Origin: Agarivorans sp050870875
GTDB lineage: Bacteria; Pseudomonadota; Gammaproteobacteria; Enterobacterales; Celerinatantimonadaceae
Direction: 5' to 3'
Length of the DNA stretch: 64,000 nt
NCBI RefSeq assembly: GCF_050870875.2
Contig: NZ_CP194041.2
Location: forward strand, 1,240,001 to 1,304,000
Shown: one piece after another, positions 43,774 to 52,572 of the stretch
Numbering within the stretch: the first letter of the stretch is position 1
Layout of the letters: the number at the start of each line of letters is the position of its first letter
Made by a program: the position numbers and the translations under genes
The notes under the pieces: model-generated
What the model was told of the DNA's origin: nothing
The model's input: only the letters and a program-made list of their open reading frames with translations
The model's database searches: none

Positions 43774-44817
43774 ATGAGATATCGGCGTTTGGGTAGTTCT
43801 CATTTAGAGGTGAGTGAAATTTGTTTAGGAACGATGACTTGGGGCGAACAAAATACTCAGGCCGAAGCCTTTGCTCAGTTGGACTATGCGCTTGGTAAGG
43901 GCGTTAATTTTATCGATACCGCCGAGATGTATCCAGTACCTCCTCGAGAAAATAGCCAGGGAGATACCGAAACCATCATCGGAAACTATCTGAAATTGCG
44001 TGATAATCGTGATGAGGTGGTGTTAGCCTCGAAAGTGGCTGCGCCCTCTAAGTCTGATCGCGGGGGGTATATTCGCTCGGATATGTCCTTGAACTGGAAT
44101 AGTATCCATCAGGCGGTTGAGGATTCGTTAAGTCGTTTGCAAACTGATTATTTGGATCTGTACCAAGTACATTGGCCGGATAGAGCAAGTAACTTCTTTG
44201 GTCAGCTTAATTACCAACATCAAGAAGGAATGCCACAAACGCCGATTATTGAAACGCTTGAGGCATTGGCCGATTTAGTCAAATCAGGAAAAGTTCGTTA
44301 TATCGGCATCTCTAATGAAACACCTTGGGGGATGATGCGTTATTTGCAATTGGCCGAGAAACACAACTTACCAAAGATTATATCAATCCAAAATCCTTAC
44401 AATTTATTAAATCGAAGCTATGAAGTGGGCTTGGCCGAGATCTCTCATCGGGAAAATGTCCCTTTATTGGCGTACTCGCCTTTGGCCTTTGGGGCCTTGT
44501 CAGGCAAGTATCTAAACAATCAATGGCCGGAAGGCGCTCGTTTAACCTTATATAAACGTTTTGCTCGTTATGGTTCCGAAGTTGCGCATAAGGCGATTCA
44601 AGCTTATGTTGATTTGGCGCAAGAGTTTGCACTTAGCCCTGTGCAGCTTGCGCTAGCCTTTGTGAATCAGCGGAGTTTTGTTGGCTCGAATATTATTGGG
44701 GCTACCTCACTGGAGCAACTTAAAGAGAACTTAATGAGTGTTGAACTGGTGATCTCCGAAGAACTTGAGGCGCGCTTGCAGTATTTAGGGGATGAATATC
44801 GGATCCCTTGTCCTTAG
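43774..44817 (+). CDS. tas: Aldo/keto reductase, Tas family
   Basis: A 347-residue NADPH-dependent oxidoreductase with the (beta/alpha)8 barrel. The start MRYRRLGSSHLEVSEICLGT is typical. The catalytic Asp and Tyr lie in NFIDTAEMYPVPP, the lysine in VVLASKVAAP, and the histidine in DLYQVHWPDR. The loop PVPPRENSQGDTE is characteristic of Tas rather than other reductases. E. coli Tas was found as a suppressor of tyrosine auxotrophy under starvation; its natural substrate is not known. The next gene starts 12 bases after its stop, so they may be co-transcribed. Confidence 0.9.
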   Translation: MRYRRLGSSHLEVSEICLGTMTWGEQNTQAEAFAQLDYALGKGVNFIDTAEMYPVPPRENSQGDTETIIGNYLKLRDNRDEVVLASKVAAPSKSDRGGYIRSDMSLNWNSIHQAVEDSLSRLQTDYLDLYQVHWPDRASNFFGQLNYQHQEGMPQTPIIETLEALADLVKSGKVRYIGISNETPWGMMRYLQLAEKHNLPKIISIQNPYNLLNRSYEVGLAEISHRENVPLLAYSPLAFGALSGKYLNNQWPEGARLTLYKRFARYGSEVAHKAIQAYVDLAQEFALSPVQLALAFVNQRSFVGSNIIGATSLEQLKENLMSVELVISEELEARLQYLGDEYRIPCP

Positions 44818-44829
44818 GTGCTCAGATCA

Positions 44830-45459
44830 ATGACTGCTGATCATCAGACTCAATCTCTAACAAAATTGTTAAGTGATATTCGAGCATGCCGTTTGTGCCA
44901 AGCTCAATTGGTACCTCGGCCAGTGATCCAAGCGAGTGTAGATGCGCGATTGCTGATCATTGGTCAAGCACCGGGGAGCAAAGTCCATCAAACTGGGGTT
45001 CCTTGGGATGATGCGAGTGGCAAGCGATTGCGGCAGTGGCTGGGTATTAGTGAGCAAATATTTTATGATCCGCATTGCGTTGCAATTGTACCTTGTGCGT
45101 TTTGTTATCCCGGTAAAGGAACACAAGGCGACTTGCCACCGCCAGTGGTTTGTTATGAACAATGGCATACCGCCATCATGGCGAGCTTAACTAAAGTTGA
45201 AATGACCTTGTTGGTGGGGCGCTATGCCCAGGCTCGCTATTTAGTCAGATCAACCCAATCAAATTTAACCGAGAATGTGGCGAACTATTCTGAGCATAGC
45301 ATGAAGGGTTATTGGCCTTTACCTCATCCTTCTCCGCGTAATCGGCATTGGTTGCGCAACAACCCATGGTTTGAACAGCGTTTGCTCCCAGAGCTTCAAC
45401 AAGCGGTTCGCAGGATATTTAGCGATGATGGAATATCATCCTCAAACAACCTCACTTGA
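44830..45459 (+). CDS. Uracil-DNA glycosylase superfamily protein
   Basis: A 209-residue protein of the UDG superfamily (COG1573-like). The N-terminal CRLC element, the active-site loop LIIGQAPGSKVHQTGVPWDD and the second loop HPSPRNRHW are present. The family-4/5 iron-sulfur cysteine set is not complete to the eye: CRLC and the FCYPG cysteine are visible, but spacing does not obviously fit. Whether it excises uracil is therefore uncertain. I start at ATG 44830; an in-frame GTG abuts the tas stop. It is in line with tas. Confidence 0.8.
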   Translation: MTADHQTQSLTKLLSDIRACRLCQAQLVPRPVIQASVDARLLIIGQAPGSKVHQTGVPWDDASGKRLRQWLGISEQIFYDPHCVAIVPCAFCYPGKGTQGDLPPPVVCYEQWHTAIMASLTKVEMTLLVGRYAQARYLVRSTQSNLTENVANYSEHSMKGYWPLPHPSPRNRHWLRNNPWFEQRLLPELQQAVRRIFSDDGISSSNNLT

Positions 45460-45460
45460 C

Positions 45461-45760
45461 TCAATAATACTGGGTGAATAGTTGTTCAATGAGTTTGGCT
45501 AACTTGAAATCACGATCACTGACCCCTTTACATTCGTGGGTTGTGAGGCGAATATTGACTCGGTTGTAGGTATTGCTCCAGTTGGGATGATGCTGTTGTT
45601 GTTCTGCGTAATTGGCCACTCGGCTCATAAACTCAAATGCTTCAATAAAATTTTTAAATTGATAGTCTTTGCTAATAAAACCTTCTTTATATTGCCAATT
45701 GGGCAGGTTTTTTAATCCCACTATGATTGCTGGTTTACTTAAGGGTTTGACGGTATTCAT
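45461..45760 (-). CDS. phhB: Pterin-4a-carbinolamine dehydratase
   Basis: A 99-residue DCoH/PhhB-type dehydratase that regenerates dihydropterin after aromatic hydroxylation. The active-site motif is EQQQHHPNWSNTYNRVNIRL followed by THECKGVSDRDFKLA, with the paired histidines and the distal histidine. I start at ATG 45760, just behind GAGAAG; a GTG four codons earlier is in frame. The hydroxylase gene phhA is not in the window. It converges with the UDG-like gene, almost touching it. Confidence 0.9.
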   Translation of the reverse strand: MNTVKPLSKPAIIVGLKNLPNWQYKEGFISKDYQFKNFIEAFEFMSRVANYAEQQQHHPNWSNTYNRVNIRLTTHECKGVSDRDFKLAKLIEQLFTQYY

Positions 45761-45772
45761 TTTGCTTCTCAC

Positions 45773-46784
45773 AAACAGCAGAACCTAATTTAGCTTAGCT
45801 TAGCTCAGCTGAGCCGAGGCGGTAAGTCAGCTTGACCAATCCTGGCAATAAACAGCTCGATAGTTGTAGGCTTCCCGTATATACCCAATGTTCGCTCCCT
45901 ACAAAGAGCCATCCGCAGTGAGTGAGCCATCGGTTTTGACAGGCAGCTGCATCATGCTAGTTTTGTGGTGTCTTGCCTGTTGTATCGAAAGTAAGCGTTG
46001 AGCGCCAATAATTATCGGTTGAGATGGTATTGGGTGATTTCCTCGTGAAGTGTCTATTTGGATGCTTGCTCCAATCTCTTTCAATTAAGCGAAGTGAGCA
46101 CAAAATTACTGACATAATGATGGTTAGCAGCTTGGGCTTGGTGAACCATACTTCAATCCAGCTTTGGTAAACCAAGCCAAGTCGCAGAAAGCTGAAGCGT
46201 ATTGGTAAATAATTAAGATGGTAGAGTATTGGGTATTCACGAGCAAATTCAGGTGCAGTTGTCATTGCCAAATGGCCATGCCACATTGACTCATAAAGTT
46301 TGCCACATTCGTGAGCTGGCAAAGCGCAGTCCGCTGCTACAATTCGTTTACTACAATGATGTGCCATAAGTATCCCTCACATGACTAAGAGATGCTTACC
46401 CAGCGGTGTGGCTGAGCAGATAAGGTTACGCTGGGCTTTGAGTTAAACCGGGTCGCGGTGATGGAATGTCGAGTCGTTACTTATTGCACTAAAGATGTTT
46501 TTACTTAATAAAATCATATTATTAGTATTTGTTGTTTAGTATTGTAAACAGCTCATAGCGAGTTGATTTAAACGAGTGTTTGAAAAAGATTGGTGAAACG
46601 CTGTATTATGGTGCATACGACATTTGGCTGATTGTTATGTTGTTTCTTTTTATGGGATGATACTTATTCGAATATGTAAATTTGCTATGAGATAGAAGCA
46701 AGGTTGAACAAGGTCACAATAACTAAACGCGAAGCATGAGCTAACGCGAAATAAATTATAACTATAAATTTAAGGGAGCATTTG
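45773..46784. other. Kilobase with no recognised gene, upstream of glcB
   Basis: It contains one unassigned frame (45957-46367, listed separately). Other items are a TTAGC-rich run ending in the palindrome GCTCAGCTGAGC (45803-45814) and an inverted repeat TGTTTA-N6-TAAACA at 46533-46550, 235 bases before glcB, that could be an operator. I see no RNA gene or mobile-element end. Confidence 0.45.
45957..46367 (-). CDS. Unassigned frame, 136 residues
   Basis: ATG 46367 has GAGGG eight bases upstream, a good ribosome site, and the frame stays open for 136 codons. The composition is odd (many His, Trp and Arg), and a hydrophobic stretch near LLTIIMSVILCSL is the only structure. No family is recognised. 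It may be a decayed or orphan gene; coding status is doubtful. Confidence 0.3.
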   Translation of the reverse strand: MAHHCSKRIVAADCALPAHECGKLYESMWHGHLAMTTAPEFAREYPILYHLNYLPIRFSFLRLGLVYQSWIEVWFTKPKLLTIIMSVILCSLRLIERDWSKHPNRHFTRKSPNTISTDNYWRSTLTFDTTGKTPQN

Positions 46785-48983
46785 ATGGATACGCAAATCA
46801 ACAAGGAATCGAACTACCTTCCGCTCGAACATTTCAAAGTATCGAATTTACTTTACCAATTTATCAATCAGCAAGTATTGCCCGGGACGGGAGTCGAACA
46901 AGCAGATTTTTGGCCTAAACTCGAACAATATTTACAGCAGTTCATTCCTCGTAATCGGCAGTTACTGAGCAAGCGTGAGCATTTACAATCCCAGATTGAT
47001 CAGTGGCATCAGCAACATCCCGCGCCCATTGATGCCGAGTCTTATCAGCAGTTCCTTAAAGATATCGGTTATTTGGTTGAAGTCCCTCAAGCGGTGAGCT
47101 TGGATACCAACAAAGTGGATCCCGAGTTGGCGGTATTAGCTGGCCCGCAGTTAGTGGTTCCGGTGATGAATGCACGTTACGCCTTGAATGCGGCGAATGC
47201 TCGCTGGGGCAGTTTATACGACGCTTTATATGGGACCGATGTGATTTCACAAGAGGGAACATTAGCGCCGACTCAGCAATATAATCCAGAACGGGGGGCG
47301 GCGGTTATTGCCTATGGTCGCGCCTTGCTCGATAAGTTTTGCCCCTTAACGCACGGTAGTCATGCCAACGCTTGTAAATACAGCGTGTTAGCGGGTGGAT
47401 TGTTGGTAAGATTAAGTGATGGTTCAAATACCACCTTAGCTGAAGCCGCTCAATTGGCTGGCTATCAAGGCGAGGCCGAAGCCCCTAGTGCGATCTTGCT
47501 TAAACACCACGGTTTGCATCTTGAAATTCAGTTTGATGGCGAGCATTTGATTGGTTCTAGCGATAATGCGTCAATCAAAGATATTGTATTAGAAGCGGCT
47601 TTAACCACTATTATGGACTGTGAAGACTCGATTGCTGCGGTTGACGCAGAAGATAAAGTTGCGGTGTACCGTAATTGGTTAGGTTTAATGCAAGGTAGCT
47701 TGAGTGAGCAACTGGTTAAAAACGGGGAAACGATTACTCGCTCATTGAATGCAAATCGTCATTACCTTAATCCGCAGGGACATGGTTTTAGCCTGAGTGG
47801 TCGCTCCCTGATGTTTGTGCGTAATGTTGGGCACTTAATGAATAGTGACCTGATACTCGATAGCGAAGGCAATCAAGTGCCTGAAGGTTTGCTAGATGCG
47901 GTATTTACCAGCTTAATTGCCAAGCACGACTTACTCGGCAATAGCCCTTATCGAAATTCCAGAGAAGGGTCGATTTATATCGTCAAACCGAAGATGCATG
48001 GCCCTGAAGAAGTTGCCTTTAGCAATCAGTTATTTGCCGCTGTAGAAGAATTACTCGGCCTCGCAGAGAATACTATTAAACTTGGTATTATGGATGAAGA
48101 ACGCCGTACCAGTGTGAATTTAAAGGCTTGTATTGCTGAAGCGAAGCAACGAGTTGTGTTTATTAATACAGGCTTCTTGGACCGAACTGGTGATGAGATC
48201 CACACCAGTATGTGCGCAGGTGTGATGGTGCCAAAAGGGGAGATTAAAGAAAGCCAGTGGATCAAGGATTACGAGCTGAGCAATGTTGAAACTGGTTTAA
48301 GTTGTGGCTTAAAAGGTAAGGCGCAAATCGGTAAGGGAATGTGGGCGATGCCAGAAATGATGGCCGATATGATGCAGGCAAAAGTCGCTCACCCTAAAAG
48401 TGGTGCGAGTACCGCATGGGTTCCTTCTCCAACCGCCGCAACTTTACATGCGATCCATTATCATCAAGTGGAAGTGTTTGGGATCCAACAGCAATTGCTC
48501 GAGCAATTGAGTGAGCATTGTGAGCCGCGTTTGGCTGGGTTATTAACGCCGCCTTTGGCGGTGAATAGCGATTGGACTGAACAGCAGCTAGTGGATGAAC
48601 TGGATAATAATATTCAGGGTATTTTAGGTTATGTGGTGCGCTGGGTTGAGCAAGGTGTAGGTTGTTCTAAGGTCCCCGACATTAATGGCGTGGGTTTAAT
48701 GGAAGACCGGGCTACCTTGCGTATATCCAGCCAGCATGTGGCGAACTGGTTGAAACATGGCGTTGTAAGTGAAAATTTGGTGATGCAACGCTTTGAAGCT
48801 ATTGCTGCTTTAGTCGATCAGCAAAATAGTGATGATCCTGCGTATCTTCCCATGATCGGTCGCTTGACCAGCAGTTGTGCCTATTTGGCTGCGCTTGATC
48901 TAGTCTTTAAAGGCTGCGAGCAACCCAGTGGCTATACTGAGCCCTTATTACATGCTTGGCGAGTTAAGTTTAAAGCGAGCTAA
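46785..48983 (+). CDS. glcB: Malate synthase G
   Basis: Condenses glyoxylate and acetyl-CoA to malate. The 732 residues fit isoform G, which is about 720-730 and has an inserted alpha/beta domain. Motifs are TTIMDCEDSIAAVDAEDK, SIYIVKPKMHGPEEV, KLGIMDEERRTS with the catalytic arginine region, FINTGFLDRTGDEIHTSM and LMEDRATLRISSQHVANWL, which contains the catalytic aspartate. I start at ATG 46785 behind AAGGGAG; a TTG one codon earlier is in frame. No isocitrate lyase or glycolate oxidase gene is in the window, so the source of glyoxylate is not shown. Confidence 0.96.
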   Translation: MDTQINKESNYLPLEHFKVSNLLYQFINQQVLPGTGVEQADFWPKLEQYLQQFIPRNRQLLSKREHLQSQIDQWHQQHPAPIDAESYQQFLKDIGYLVEVPQAVSLDTNKVDPELAVLAGPQLVVPVMNARYALNAANARWGSLYDALYGTDVISQEGTLAPTQQYNPERGAAVIAYGRALLDKFCPLTHGSHANACKYSVLAGGLLVRLSDGSNTTLAEAAQLAGYQGEAEAPSAILLKHHGLHLEIQFDGEHLIGSSDNASIKDIVLEAALTTIMDCEDSIAAVDAEDKVAVYRNWLGLMQGSLSEQLVKNGETITRSLNANRHYLNPQGHGFSLSGRSLMFVRNVGHLMNSDLILDSEGNQVPEGLLDAVFTSLIAKHDLLGNSPYRNSREGSIYIVKPKMHGPEEVAFSNQLFAAVEELLGLAENTIKLGIMDEERRTSVNLKACIAEAKQRVVFINTGFLDRTGDEIHTSMCAGVMVPKGEIKESQWIKDYELSNVETGLSCGLKGKAQIGKGMWAMPEMMADMMQAKVAHPKSGASTAWVPSPTAATLHAIHYHQVEVFGIQQQLLEQLSEHCEPRLAGLLTPPLAVNSDWTEQQLVDELDNNIQGILGYVVRWVEQGVGCSKVPDINGVGLMEDRATLRISSQHVANWLKHGVVSENLVMQRFEAIAALVDQQNSDDPAYLPMIGRLTSSCAYLAALDLVFKGCEQPSGYTEPLLHAWRVKFKAS

Positions 48984-48992
48984 TGTCATGTG

Positions 48993-49019
48993 AAAACGCC
49001 CTCATTGAGGGCGTTTTTT
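48993..49019 (+). terminator. Terminator of glcB
   Basis: AAAACGCCCTC and GAGGGCGTTTT pair perfectly around ATT, with a T run, nine bases after the stop. Confidence 0.93.
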
Positions 49020-49228
49020 GGTTTTGCTGCTTGCATTGTTTTTCTAGGTACAATCAGAGAGTAAAAGTTTAAACCGATGACAATACGATAGTTATTTTCT
49101 GGATTTATCTGATTTCCCGCGCTCTCATAACTGGCATTTATCATTCATCCTATGCCTGTATATCAACCATAATTCAGCACCAAGTGTTTAATTTTAATGC
49201 CGATAATTAGGTAATATAAAGCTGATAT

Positions 49229-49699
49229 TTATTCGACTTGAGCGGTACGCATCCAATCTCGATAGTGACTGGCTTTGGGATCACTTTCTGCGGGAGACCA
49301 AGGGGCGAAATCTTCATCGGGAGTTGGTTGATAGGCTCCTTCTTTGATTTCCAGTCCAATAGTCCCTGTTTGCATGCAAGCATAGCCGTGCCAGGTGAGT
49401 GGTGGAATTTCAATAGCGCGATTGGTTGCAGGAGATAAGCTATGGCGTTCGGTCAATTTGCCTTGCTCATTAAAGATGAGTAAATCGAGTTGGCCTTGTA
49501 AAACCAAGAATAGTTCCCACTTATGGGCTTCACTATGCCGATGAGGACGCATATAGGTATTGGGTTCAGTTGCGATAAATAAGCGTTGTACCATGGCATC
49601 ATGAGACGGGTGCAAGTTATGATGACTGCGTTGGCGTGGTGCTGCTTTAGCTTGTTCGCTAAAGTTGGCAAAATCTTGCCCATTAACTATTTTTAACAT
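49229..49699 (-). CDS. WbuC-family cupin metalloprotein
   Basis: A 156-residue cupin. The N-terminal segment QAKAAPRQRSHHNLHPSHDA and the metal-binding core YMRPHRHSEAHKWELFLVLQG are typical of WbuC-like proteins, with later EIPPLTWHGYA completing the second cupin motif. WbuC occurs in O-antigen clusters, but many relatives, like this one, lie outside any polysaccharide locus. The reaction is unknown. Confidence 0.84.
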   Translation of the reverse strand: MLKIVNGQDFANFSEQAKAAPRQRSHHNLHPSHDAMVQRLFIATEPNTYMRPHRHSEAHKWELFLVLQGQLDLLIFNEQGKLTERHSLSPATNRAIEIPPLTWHGYACMQTGTIGLEIKEGAYQPTPDEDFAPWSPAESDPKASHYRDWMRTAQVE

Positions 49700-49849
49700 C
49701 TAAAATTTACCCTTATGCCGTCGTACGCAAGGCTTGTGAAAAAGTAATAGTTTACTGACTAATGGTTACACATTCTATGAGTGAGTCCAACTGAGCAGAT
49801 GCTTGCTATGTGTTTTGGTTAATATCAATGATAAATGAAGGAGTAAGTG

Positions 49850-50263
49850 ATGAGTCCGTATCTCGGTCAATGTTTGTGTGGTGGTATCCGTTATCAAGTG
49901 GATCAAATTGAGCCCCAAATGGGGCATTGCCATTGTGGTATGTGTCGTAAGTTTCACGGCGCAGCTTACGCCACTTATGGTGAAGCAAAACAAGAACATT
50001 TTCATTGGCTCAGCGGCCAAGATCTATTGCGCCAATTTAAAGCGGATAATGGGACCACCCGGCAGTTTTGTGGGCGTTGCGGCTCGAGCCTTACGTTTGC
50101 TCCGGCTAACGATAACGGCAAATTAGTCGAGTTTAGTCTCGGTACGCTTGATAGTGATATTGATGAAGCACCAGATGCACATATTTATACGGCTTATAAA
50201 GCGAACTGGAGTCAGATTAGTGATGACTTGCCACAATACCCAGAGGGAAGAGAAGATAACTGA
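49850..50263 (+). CDS. GFA/CENP-V family zinc protein
   Basis: A 137-residue protein of the GFA family (named for glutathione-dependent formaldehyde-activating enzyme). Zinc-binding cysteines appear as GQCLCGGIRY, HCHCGMCRKFHGAAY and FCGRCGSSL, the full family set. AAGGAG lies upstream of ATG 49850; the frame opens one codon earlier with GTG. The formaldehyde activity of the founding member has been questioned, so a role with frmA/frmB, 38 kb away, should not be assumed. Confidence 0.87.
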   Translation: MSPYLGQCLCGGIRYQVDQIEPQMGHCHCGMCRKFHGAAYATYGEAKQEHFHWLSGQDLLRQFKADNGTTRQFCGRCGSSLTFAPANDNGKLVEFSLGTLDSDIDEAPDAHIYTAYKANWSQISDDLPQYPEGREDN

Positions 50264-50423
50264 TCGTTTCTGGGGCTGATTAAAAGCAAAGCTAGATAAA
50301 CTCAGTGATTCAACCAGTGTGATGGCTCAAGTCTCAAGCAATAAAGTACGGCTATCAAAAAAGCGTTTGCATCGAACTCTGCTTATCTCTAAGGTTGGGG
50401 GGTATCGCAAAGAGAAGTAAAGA

Positions 50424-50633
50424 ATGTCTGGATTTAAAGAGCTTAACAAACGTAGTGCAAATTCTTATCAGCAGCAGCGTCAGCTGATCAAACAAGTGTT
50501 AGCTGGCAAGGCAAAAACTTGTGAGCAGTGTCGGCAGCCTTTATATCTAGTTTTACCGAGCCAATCGCAGACCCAAGCCTCTGGTATTTATTGTGCTAAG
50601 GACTGCACTCATATTGAACTGGAGATCTGTTGA
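50424..50633 (+). CDS. Small conserved-looking protein with CxxC motifs
   Basis: A 69-residue basic protein. The second half has CEQC and, after a gap, CAKDC, a pair that could bind one zinc ion. The N-terminus SANSYQQQRQLIKQVLAGKA looks helical. AGAGAAG precedes ATG 50424. I recognise it as the kind of short hypothetical protein seen in marine gammaproteobacteria, but I cannot give it a function. It converges with the ComFB gene. Confidence 0.62.
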   Translation: MSGFKELNKRSANSYQQQRQLIKQVLAGKAKTCEQCRQPLYLVLPSQSQTQASGIYCAKDCTHIELEIC

Positions 50634-50643
50634 GTTTCTACCG

Positions 50644-50922
50644 TTAGTCGCGAGAACCTTGGCGGCGGTCTTGCTTCAAGTATATTAAGCCTTCTTCAAT
50701 CGCTAACTTGGTTTTCTCTATTAACTGAGCCCGTTCCTCATCGCTTATCGCGCTAAGCACATCCACATTATGGCGGATATAGCGAGGGGGAAGACGGTTT
50801 AATACCAAGCAACATAAATCCTGCAAACGCTCTGGATCACAACGATTCTCGACATCTAAAGCGATCAATTGTTCGCCTAAGAGAAACTCAGTGAAATTAT
50901 GAACTTCCTCTGATATACGCAT
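50644..50922 (-). CDS. ComFB-domain protein
   Basis: A 92-residue protein of the late-competence ComFB family (PF10719). The signature ALDVENRCDPERLQDLCCLV followed by LNRLPPRYIRH is clear; the cysteines and the NRLPP turn are conserved. ComFB proteins have more recently been reported to bind cyclic dinucleotides. It lies 78 bases downstream of glgA on the same strand, so it may be the last gene of a glgC-glgA-comFB unit. AAGGGAA stands before ATG 50922. Confidence 0.84.
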   Translation of the reverse strand: MRISEEVHNFTEFLLGEQLIALDVENRCDPERLQDLCCLVLNRLPPRYIRHNVDVLSAISDEERAQLIEKTKLAIEEGLIYLKQDRRQGSRD

Positions 50923-51000
50923 AAAAATTCCCTTAAATTAAGTCCTTATGTTCAGGTTAGATAATAATAGTCAGGGTCGCCACTCCCTGACGATATATTA

Positions 51001-52479
51001 TTATTGATGTTGAACTGGCTCCACATTTAGGGCTTCATTATACAAGGCTTCATATTGCCAAACTGATTGCTGCCAATGGAACAGCGATTCCATTGCTCGG
51101 TGACGCATGGCTTTGAATGCTTCATAATCTTCTAAATAAAGCAGTAAAGCTCGGCGCAAGGTATTGAGCAAATCAGCGGGTTCGGGATCATAAAAGATAT
51201 GCCCTGTGGCTTTCAAGGGATCTTCATCAAAGTCGGTCACGGTATCTTTTAAACCACCAACCCCACGAACGATGGGGAGGGTGCCATAGGCTAAGCTATA
51301 CATTTGGTTGAGACCGCATGGCTCAAACAGAGATGGCATGAGGAAAAAATCCGCGCCAGCTTCAACTAAGTGGGCGAGCTCGTTGCTAAAAGCATGAATA
51401 AAGCGCAATTTATTTGGCCATTGCTGCTCTAAAGTCTGTAGCTTGGCAACGATCCCACTATCCCCAGTTCCGACAATAATCACCTGCACGTTGTGGCGTA
51501 AAAATTGTTCTAAGGCTGGAAGTAGTAAATAAAAGCCTTTTTGCTCGGTTAAGCGACATACCATGCCAAAGATCGGCGCATTGGTTTGTGGCAAGTCGGC
51601 ATTTAGTTGCAGGGCTTGCCGACATACGGCTTTACCACTGAGATCACTTTGAGAGTAGTTGCTTGGAATCAGTTGATCGGTTTTTGGATCCCAATCTGAA
51701 TAATCGCAGCCATTGAGAATACCAACCAAATCGGCACGACGTTGTTCAAAGTAGTCACATAATCCATGAGATCCTAAACGGGTCAGTAATTCCTGTGCGT
51801 AATTTGCGCTAACGGCATTGATTTTGTCGGCAAAGCGGATCCCCGCTTTGAGTAAATTAATACAATTATAACCATCTAAAATTTGATCTACTAAGCCATC
51901 GGCTAAGCCTTCTAATAGATGGAACTGGTGTTTTTCAAAGATACCTTGAAAAGCCGCATTGTGAATGGTTAACACCGATTTACTATTGCAGAAAAAAGGG
52001 TGATGGGCGTATTTTTGCTTCAGAAGGTAGGGGACTAAAGCGGTATGCCAATCGTTGCAATGAAAAATATCGGGTTTAAAGTCTAGGGCTTTGGCAACTT
52101 GAAAAACGGCTCGAGAGAAAAAAGAAAAACGCTCGCCGTTATCGTCGTAAGCAAATTCACCTTCACTATAAAGTTGATCTCGATCGAAGTAGGCTGGTTG
52201 TTTAATGAGATAAACAGGCACATCTTCTAACATTAAACGATATACCGAATATTCTATATCGTCTATATGATTGGCGGTATGTAGTCGCAAGTCGAGCAGT
52301 TTTTCAGCCTCATCATGTCGTTTCAAAGTTTTATAAAAAGGCATGATGATTCTTACGTCTTGTCCATGCTCTTTGAAGGCAAGTGGTAAGGCTTTAGCTA
52401 CATCGGCAAGACCACCAGTTTTGGCTAGGCTTTCTACTTCAGAGGCTAAGAATAGTATCCTGACAGGATGGGCTGTCAC
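51001..52479 (-). CDS. glgA: Glycogen synthase
   Basis: GT5 glucosyltransferase that extends alpha-1,4-glucan from ADP-glucose. The 492 residues include the N-terminal ADP-glucose loop SLAKTGGLADVAKALP, FHCNDWHTALVPYLL, and the C-terminal domain with VCRLTEQKGFYLLLPAL and LMPSLFEPCGLNQMYSLAYG (E-x7-E retaining motif). Start is GTG 52479, supported by AAAGGAG seven bases upstream; there is no better ATG. It follows glgC by 93 bases in the same direction. glgB and glgP are not in the window. Confidence 0.95.
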   Translation of the reverse strand: MTAHPVRILFLASEVESLAKTGGLADVAKALPLAFKEHGQDVRIIMPFYKTLKRHDEAEKLLDLRLHTANHIDDIEYSVYRLMLEDVPVYLIKQPAYFDRDQLYSEGEFAYDDNGERFSFFSRAVFQVAKALDFKPDIFHCNDWHTALVPYLLKQKYAHHPFFCNSKSVLTIHNAAFQGIFEKHQFHLLEGLADGLVDQILDGYNCINLLKAGIRFADKINAVSANYAQELLTRLGSHGLCDYFEQRRADLVGILNGCDYSDWDPKTDQLIPSNYSQSDLSGKAVCRQALQLNADLPQTNAPIFGMVCRLTEQKGFYLLLPALEQFLRHNVQVIIVGTGDSGIVAKLQTLEQQWPNKLRFIHAFSNELAHLVEAGADFFLMPSLFEPCGLNQMYSLAYGTLPIVRGVGGLKDTVTDFDEDPLKATGHIFYDPEPADLLNTLRRALLLYLEDYEAFKAMRHRAMESLFHWQQSVWQYEALYNEALNVEPVQHQ

Positions 52480-52572
52480 AGGTCGCTCCTTTACTAGTGA
52501 GGCACCAAATGGTTCCTCATAAGTGACGATTCTAGAGTAAATGCTTGGTTGTTTTCAAGGCAAATCGATGGA

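Noticed and set aside
49775..50126. Three extra frames around the GFA-family gene
   Set aside because: All conflict with the cysteine-motif frame, which has the ribosome site and family match.
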